Source: Occallatibacter sp.
GTDB lineage: Bacteria; Acidobacteriota; Terriglobia; Terriglobales; Acidobacteriaceae
DNA length: 36,797 nt
NCBI GenBank assembly: GCA_031296305.1
Contig: JARLFZ010000034.1
Location: 1-36,797 of the forward strand
Reading direction: 5' to 3'
Of the stretch, positions 35,255 to 36,797 are shown piece by piece; position 1 is the first letter of the stretch; each line of letters starts with the position of its first letter. The notes under the pieces are model-generated. The model was given only the letters and a program-made list of their open reading frames with translations. It was not told the DNA's origin and made no database searches. A program made the position numbers and the translations under genes.

Positions 35255-35600
35255 TTTCAATGCCTCGTTGCAACTGCCTGAGAGTTTGTTCGGGCGTTTC
35301 GTAATTGGAAGACGAGAAATGCGTCATCTCCCGTTGATAGCGCTCCTCGTTCGTTCCCCATTCTCTTACTCCCTCAAAGAGACCCGCAATGAGCCAGCCT
35401 ATGCCGTCGCCGAGAATGATGTCCCATAGATTGTCAAGCCGTTTGTGTTCCCAAACGCGAATTAGGACGAAGCTGAGAACGCCGCATCCTGCGGCAATAA
35501 GAATTCTGGTGAGAACAAAGCGCGCCTCTCCACGACTGCGGGTTTGGGTCCACTTCCGAAAGTGCTCCTCAGACGGAGGCGGTTCTTTCCGGCCAAACAT
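35244..35600 (-). CDS. small hypothetical membrane protein between gcvPA and gcvPB
   Basis: A 118-aa protein; ATG 35600 behind a strong GGAGGAA. Residues 1-26 are charged and likely cytoplasmic. Two hydrophobic segments (about 28-48, LTRILIAAGCGVLSFVLIRVW, and about 60-78, IILGDGIGWLIAGLFEG) flank a short charged loop. The C-terminal 40 residues are hydrophilic. No family recognised. It overlaps the gcvPB start by 11 bp and starts 29 bp after gcvPA, so it should be cotranscribed and perhaps translationally coupled to gcvPB. Confidence 0.7.
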   Translation of the reverse strand: MFGRKEPPPSEEHFRKWTQTRSRGEARFVLTRILIAAGCGVLSFVLIRVWEHKRLDNLWDIILGDGIGWLIAGLFEGVREWGTNEERYQREMTHFSSSNYETPEQTLRQLQRGIENGR

Positions 35601-35629
35601 CTTGACGCTTCCTCCGGTTCAATTTGCCT

Positions 35630-36797
35630 TTACGCCTCCACCTCTACGCCCGCCAGCGCCTTCGCCGCCGTGTCAATCTGCTCGCGCGTAATCACTTCCG
35701 TCGCGCACCAGAGCGTGCAGTTCTTGAGCTCGGGATACCAGCGGCCCAACTCCACGCCGCCGACAATCTTCGCGTCGAGGAGCCGCTGGCTCCATGCCGC
35801 TGGCGCTTCTTCGGTCTCGAGCACAAACTCGTGGAAGCGCGGCGCACCCGCGAAGCGCAGCTTTGCGCCCGGCAGGCCGCCCAGCGTCTTCGCCGCGTAA
35901 TCGGCCTTGGCCAGATTGTGCTCGGCCAGCTCCTTCATGCCCTCTTTGCCGTAGACCGCGATGAAAATCGTCGCCATCAGCGCCACCAGCGCCTGATTGG
36001 TGCAGATGTTCGACGTCGCCTTTTCGCGCCTGATGTGCTGCTCGCGCGTCGCGAGCGTCAAAACAAATCCGCGGTTCCCTGCCCCGTCGACCGTCTGCCC
36101 GGCAAGCCGTCCCGGCATCTGGCGCACAAATTGTTCTTTCGCCGCGATCACCCCGCAGAACGGGCCGCCATAGCTGAGCGCCACGCCAAACGACTGCGCC
36201 TCCATGGCCACAATGTCGGCCTCGACCGGCGGCCGCACGATGCCGAGCGAAACCGCCTCAGCAATCGACACGATCAGCAGCGCGCCCTTCGCGTGCGCAA
36301 TCTCCGCAATCGCCGGAATATCTTCAACGACGCCGAAGAAATTCGGACTCTGCACCAGCACACACGCCGTCTCGTCGGTAATCGCGGCGTCCAGCGCGGC
36401 CAGATCGACGCGCCCGCTTTTGCCGTCGTAGCCCACGATGGTCGTTGGCAGTCCCTGGTGCTGCGCATAAGTGGCCAGCACCTCGCGGTACTCAGGATGC
36501 ACCGTCGCAGCCACCACAGCCTTGTGCCGCCCCGTGACGCGCACGGCCATCATCACCGCCTCCGCCGCGCCAGTGGACCCGTCGTACATGCTGGCATTCG
36601 CCACATCCATGCCGGTCAACTCGGCAATCATGGTCTGGAATTCGAAGATGGCCTGCAGCGTGCCCTGCGTAATCTCGGCCTGGTAGGGCGTGTAGCTGGT
36701 CAGGAACTCGCCCCGCTGCACCAGCGCGTCAATAATCACCGGCCGATAGTGGCGATAAGCGCCCGCGCCCAGAAAGCTCGCATAGCCGGTAGAGTTT
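35630..36797 (-). CDS. gcvPA: glycine dehydrogenase (decarboxylating) subunit 1, P-protein alpha (3' part)
   Basis: The frame runs off the right edge; residues upstream of the internal GTG at 36739 continue in frame as [20 protein letters not shown], the conserved FLGAG region of GcvPA. Other family segments: [39 protein letters not shown] and [16 protein letters not shown]. It forms the alpha half of the P-protein with GcvPB. The true start lies outside the window; the C-terminus is normal. Confidence 0.96.
   Translation of the reverse strand, partial: NSTGYASFLGAGAYRHYRPVIIDALVQRGEFLTSYTPYQAEITQGTLQAIFEFQTMIAELTGMDVANASMYDGSTGAAEAVMMAVRVTGRHKAVVAATVHPEYREVLATYAQHQGLPTTIVGYDGKSGRVDLAALDAAITDETACVLVQSPNFFGVVEDIPAIAEIAHAKGALLIVSIAEAVSLGIVRPPVEADIVAMEAQSFGVALSYGGPFCGVIAAKEQFVRQMPGRLAGQTVDGAGNRGFVLTLATREQHIRREKATSNICTNQALVALMATIFIAVYGKEGMKELAEHNLAKADYAAKTLGGLPGAKLRFAGAPRFHEFVLETEEAPAAWSQRLLDAKIVGGVELGRWYPELKNCTLWCATEVITREQIDTAAKALAGVEVEA

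Overview
The window is high-GC DNA most consistent with an Acidobacteriota genome of the Terriglobia/Acidobacteriaceae type. This is inferred from a giant Oar-like TonB-dependent receptor with an N-terminal carboxypeptidase-regulatory domain, many long secreted glycan enzymes, small solitary zinc-ribbon proteins, a membrane-anchored one-component-like regulator, and abundant short palindromic repeats such as GGCACGGCTTTAGCCGTGCC between genes. No rRNA, tRNA, CRISPR array, prophage or transposase gene was seen.

Left part (1-6.5 kb): the 5' part of a rhomboid-like membrane protein whose catalytic serine appears lost; a LysW-like zinc ribbon with a secreted beta-sandwich protein; gatB; a secreted SGNH hydrolase carrying an extra domain that looks like the periplasmic P1 head of SecD; and a large secreted putative glycosidase.

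Centre (7.4-24.8 kb): a glycan-utilisation-like region. It holds the TonB-dependent receptor, a membrane-spanning putative regulator, a secreted GH38 alpha-mannosidase, and a tight three-gene cluster (1354-aa Tat-type secreted protein, SGNH esterase, 697-aa Tat-type secreted protein). A 24-bp near-identical motif (TTACTGTATTCCTTAC, then S, then GTAAATT) lies upstream of both the receptor and the mannosidase and is a candidate common operator. I read the locus as uptake plus stepwise de-esterification and cleavage of a mannose-containing glycan; that function is inference.

Right part (24.8-36.8 kb): a complete ISC iron-sulfur assembly operon on the minus strand in the order iscR-iscS-iscU-iscA-hscB-hscA-fdx-iscX, with a good sigma70-type promoter and possible operator before iscR. 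Divergent from it is a promoter followed by about 200 nt of strongly structured sequence (candidate ncRNA or leader) and a 54-aa zinc-ribbon gene. Then come pgsA, gluQ, gcvPB, a small membrane gene and the 3' part of gcvPA, all on the minus strand.

Several repeat families recur: a 49-bp double-hairpin element (3 copies), GGCACGGCTTTAGCC-type palindromes in clusters, a 139-140-bp MITE-like element (2 copies, both inside such a palindrome, one with a TTTA duplication), 9-bp tandem repeats at the 3' ends of hscA and iscR, and 8-bp GCTCCCTC-type tandem repeats, one array of which lies inside the gcvPB coding sequence.
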